DNA from: Acetatifactor sp.
Lineage (GTDB): Bacteria; Bacillota; Clostridia; Lachnospirales; Lachnospiraceae
Direction: 5' to 3'
Assembly (NCBI GenBank): GCA_024699575.1
Contig: JAILPF010000433.1
Span: 1 to 8,073, forward strand
Length of the DNA: 8,073 nt
The notes beneath the pieces are model-generated. The model saw only the letters and a list, made by a program, of their open reading frames with translations. It did no database searches and had not been told where the DNA came from. The position numbers were made by a program, and so were the translations under genes. Shown here one piece after another: positions 6,449-8,073 of the stretch (its first letter is position 1; every line of letters begins with the position of its first letter).

Positions 6449-7345
6449 ATGAAAGAGCGTTTGGATGTTATTTTAGTAAATCAGGGTTATGCACCCTCCA
6501 GAGAAAAAGCCAAAGCGATCATTATGTCCGGAAATGTATATGTGGATGGACAAAAGGAAGACAAAGCCGGAACGGCATTTGATGAGAGCAAAATTCATTT
6601 GGAAGTCAGAGGCGCCAGCCTTAAATATGTAAGCCGGGGTGGGCTTAAGCTTGAGAAGGCGATGGAAGTCTGGCAGTTTCATTTAGATGACATGGTTTGC
6701 ATGGACATTGGCGCATCTACCGGTGGATTCACGGATTGCATGTTGCAAAATGGTGCGAGAAAGGTTTATTCTGTAGATGTGGGACATGGTCAGCTTGCCT
6801 GGAAACTCAGACAGGATGAGCGTGTTGTCTGTATGGAACAAACCAATTTCAGATATATGAAAGAAGAGGATATTACAGATAAACTGGATTTTGCAAGTGT
6901 GGATGTGTCATTCATATCTTTGACCAAAATCCTGATTCCGGCAAGAAACCTGTTAAGATGCGGAGGACAGATGGTTTGCCTTATTAAACCACAGTTTGAA
7001 GCCGGCAGAGATAAGGTCGGAAAAAACGGAGTTGTACGGGAGACAAAAACCCATGAAGAAGTGATTCACAGAATTGTGGATTATGCGTTCAGCGTAGGGT
7101 TTCAGGTGTTGCATCTGGAATTTTCTCCGATTAAGGGTCCGGAGGGAAACATTGAATATTTGATGCATCTTTTGAAGGAGGATGAGCCGGAGGAGGAAAT
7201 CAGGACGCTTTCTGAAAGGGATGCGGAGGAACAGCTCAAAGAAATTGTGGAGCACAAGACGGGCATCTCTCATACAGGAGACTGGGAACAGGTTATTTCA
7301 GAACTGGTAGCCAGATCCCATGCACAGGCAGTTGGACATAATTAA
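6449..7345 (+). CDS. tlyA: TlyA family rRNA (cytidine-2'-O)-methyltransferase
   Basis: This is a predicted S-adenosylmethionine-dependent RNA methyltransferase. Mycobacterial TlyA methylates 16S and 23S rRNA cytidines at the 2'-O and affects capreomycin sensitivity; exact targets in Firmicutes are less clear. Residues 1-60 form an S4 RNA-binding domain (KERLDVILVNQGYAPSREKA, then SGNVYVDG). The FtsJ-like Rossmann domain follows: SRGGLKLEKA (Lys67, Lys70), the cofactor loop MDIGASTGGFTD at 85-96, DVSFISL with Asp152, and LIKPQFEAG with Lys180 and Glu184. Lys, Asp, Lys and Glu are placed as in the family's catalytic set. The conserved GPEGNIEYL stands at 231-239. A tail of about 58 residues, acidic then helical, follows and makes the protein (298 residues) somewhat longer than most relatives (about 270-280). 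Tandem TAA TAA stops end it. Older annotations call this family hemolysin A; the methyltransferase reading is better supported by the motifs. Confidence 0.92.
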   Translation: MKERLDVILVNQGYAPSREKAKAIIMSGNVYVDGQKEDKAGTAFDESKIHLEVRGASLKYVSRGGLKLEKAMEVWQFHLDDMVCMDIGASTGGFTDCMLQNGARKVYSVDVGHGQLAWKLRQDERVVCMEQTNFRYMKEEDITDKLDFASVDVSFISLTKILIPARNLLRCGGQMVCLIKPQFEAGRDKVGKNGVVRETKTHEEVIHRIVDYAFSVGFQVLHLEFSPIKGPEGNIEYLMHLLKEDEPEEEIRTLSERDAEEQLKEIVEHKTGISHTGDWEQVISELVARSHAQAVGHN

Positions 7346-7359
7346 TAACAGGGGAGACA

Positions 7360-7364
7360 GGGAG
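7360..7364 (+). promoter_or_regulatory. Ribosome binding site of nadK
   Basis: GGGAG lies five bases before the ATG at 7370 and supports that codon over the in-frame ATG at 7382. Confidence 0.65.
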
Positions 7365-7369
7365 ATTCG

Positions 7370-8073
7370 ATGAAACATTTCATGATTTATGCAAATCAGC
7401 ATAAAGATGTCGGTTTAAAGACGACTGAGCGAATCGGGAAATATCTGGAAACAAAGGGGCAACGCGTGAGTGTTCGCCTGATGCAGCGCGAGCAGGAAAC
7501 GGATAGAGACCCGTTTCCGGAGGATGCGGATTGCATGATTGTGCTGGGAGGAGACGGTACTGTTCTTCAGGCAGTCAGAGAGAAGCAAGGGAAGCACCTT
7601 CCGATTGTCGGCGTCAATCTTGGCACATTGGGATATATGACAGAGATTGAATTATCCAATCTGGAAACGGCACTGGACAGGCTGGTTTCGGGCGATTATG
7701 AGCAGGAAAGCCGAATGATGCTGGAGGGACGTATTTTTGCGAAAGATGAGGAACTCAGACAGGGATGGGCTCTTAATGATATTGTCATTTCGCGAAGCGG
7801 TTCTCTTCAGATTATACAATACAAAATTTATGTGAACGGGATGTTTTTGAATGAATATAATGCCGATGGCGTGATTATCACCACCCCCACCGGATCTACA
7901 GGATATAATCTTTCGGCAGGCGGACCTCTGGTGGAGCCGAGAGCCAAACTGATTATGGTGACGCCAATCTGCCCGCATACACTCAATCAGAGAAGCATCA
8001 TTCTATCACCGGACGATGTGGTGGAAATCGTGATTCCCGAAGGAAGAGAGGGAAAAGATCAGACGGTGGGTGT
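7370..8073 (+). CDS. nadK: NAD kinase, 3' end cut by the window edge
   Basis: This enzyme phosphorylates NAD at the 2' hydroxyl of the adenosine ribose, using ATP or polyphosphate, to make NADP. I translated it by hand: 234 complete codons are open to the edge, of an expected 280-290. It starts MKHFMIYANQHKDVG. The diacylglycerol-kinase-like fold motif GGDGT is at 60-64, then VGVNLGTLGYM (80-90), ALNDIVISR (134-142) with Asn136 and Asp137 in the NAD-binding position, TPTGSTGYNLSAGGP (172-186) and VTPICPHTLNQRSIILSPDD. All family motifs expected in this part are present. The start has a good ribosome binding site 25 bases after the tlyA stop, so it belongs to the same run. The missing part is only the C-terminal end; there is no sign of a broken gene. 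Confidence 0.95.
   Translation, partial: MKHFMIYANQHKDVGLKTTERIGKYLETKGQRVSVRLMQREQETDRDPFPEDADCMIVLGGDGTVLQAVREKQGKHLPIVGVNLGTLGYMTEIELSNLETALDRLVSGDYEQESRMMLEGRIFAKDEELRQGWALNDIVISRSGSLQIIQYKIYVNGMFLNEYNADGVIITTPTGSTGYNLSAGGPLVEPRAKLIMVTPICPHTLNQRSIILSPDDVVEIVIPEGREGKDQTVG

Noticed and set aside
6449..7345. Annotation as a hemolysin
   Set aside because: TlyA homologues were historically named hemolysins, but the S4 domain, cofactor loop and catalytic Lys/Asp/Lys/Glu set indicate an rRNA methyltransferase.
1..8073. A hidden mobile, defence or other undescribed system
   Set aside because: Nearly every base belongs to conserved housekeeping genes on one strand. No direct repeats, inverted-repeat termini, recombinase genes or unexplained gaps over 80 bases were found by eye.

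Overview
The window reads as an ordinary, densely packed housekeeping gene cluster of a Gram-positive anaerobe. Gene order, moderate base composition with A/G-rich codons (AGA for Arg, GGA for Gly), purine-rich GGAGG-type ribosome binding sites and the protein sequences all suggest a clostridial Firmicute, most likely Lachnospiraceae. The family-level placement is inference. All nine genes are on the + strand, and no RNA gene, mobile element, CRISPR array or integration scar is visible. I looked for an undescribed system and did not find a convincing one. The least characterised gene is the lipoprotein at the left end.

Layout: (1) Positions 36-1283 encode a secreted lipoprotein with an intact transglutaminase-like Cys/His/Asp triad. 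(2) A promoter-like sequence at 1269-1298, overlapping the lipoprotein stop codon, precedes an uninterrupted run of eight genes: asp23-family gene, nusB, xseA, xseB, ispA-type prenyl synthase, dxs, tlyA-type rRNA methyltransferase and a nadK truncated by the right edge. The gaps inside this run are at most about 25 bases, nusB and xseA overlap, and no terminator hairpin is seen, so the run looks like one transcription unit continuing past the window.

How the genes fit together: NusB serves transcription antitermination of rRNA operons. XseA and XseB are the two subunits of exonuclease VII. Dxs makes 1-deoxy-D-xylulose 5-phosphate, the entry step of the MEP isoprenoid pathway, and the IspA-type enzyme condenses the resulting C5 units to farnesyl diphosphate. 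The TlyA-type protein methylates rRNA. NAD kinase makes NADP. The Asp23-family protein belongs to the cell-envelope/lipid homeostasis group usually found beside nusB in Firmicutes. The order matches the known Bacillus/Clostridium nusB-(folD)-xseA-xseB-ispA-dxs-tlyA region, except that folD is absent between nusB and xseA and nadK follows tlyA. In related genomes argR and recN often come next, but they lie outside this window.

Every base is accounted for by genes or short spacers. The longest non-coding stretch is the 78 bases at 1284-1361, which holds the putative promoter and leader.
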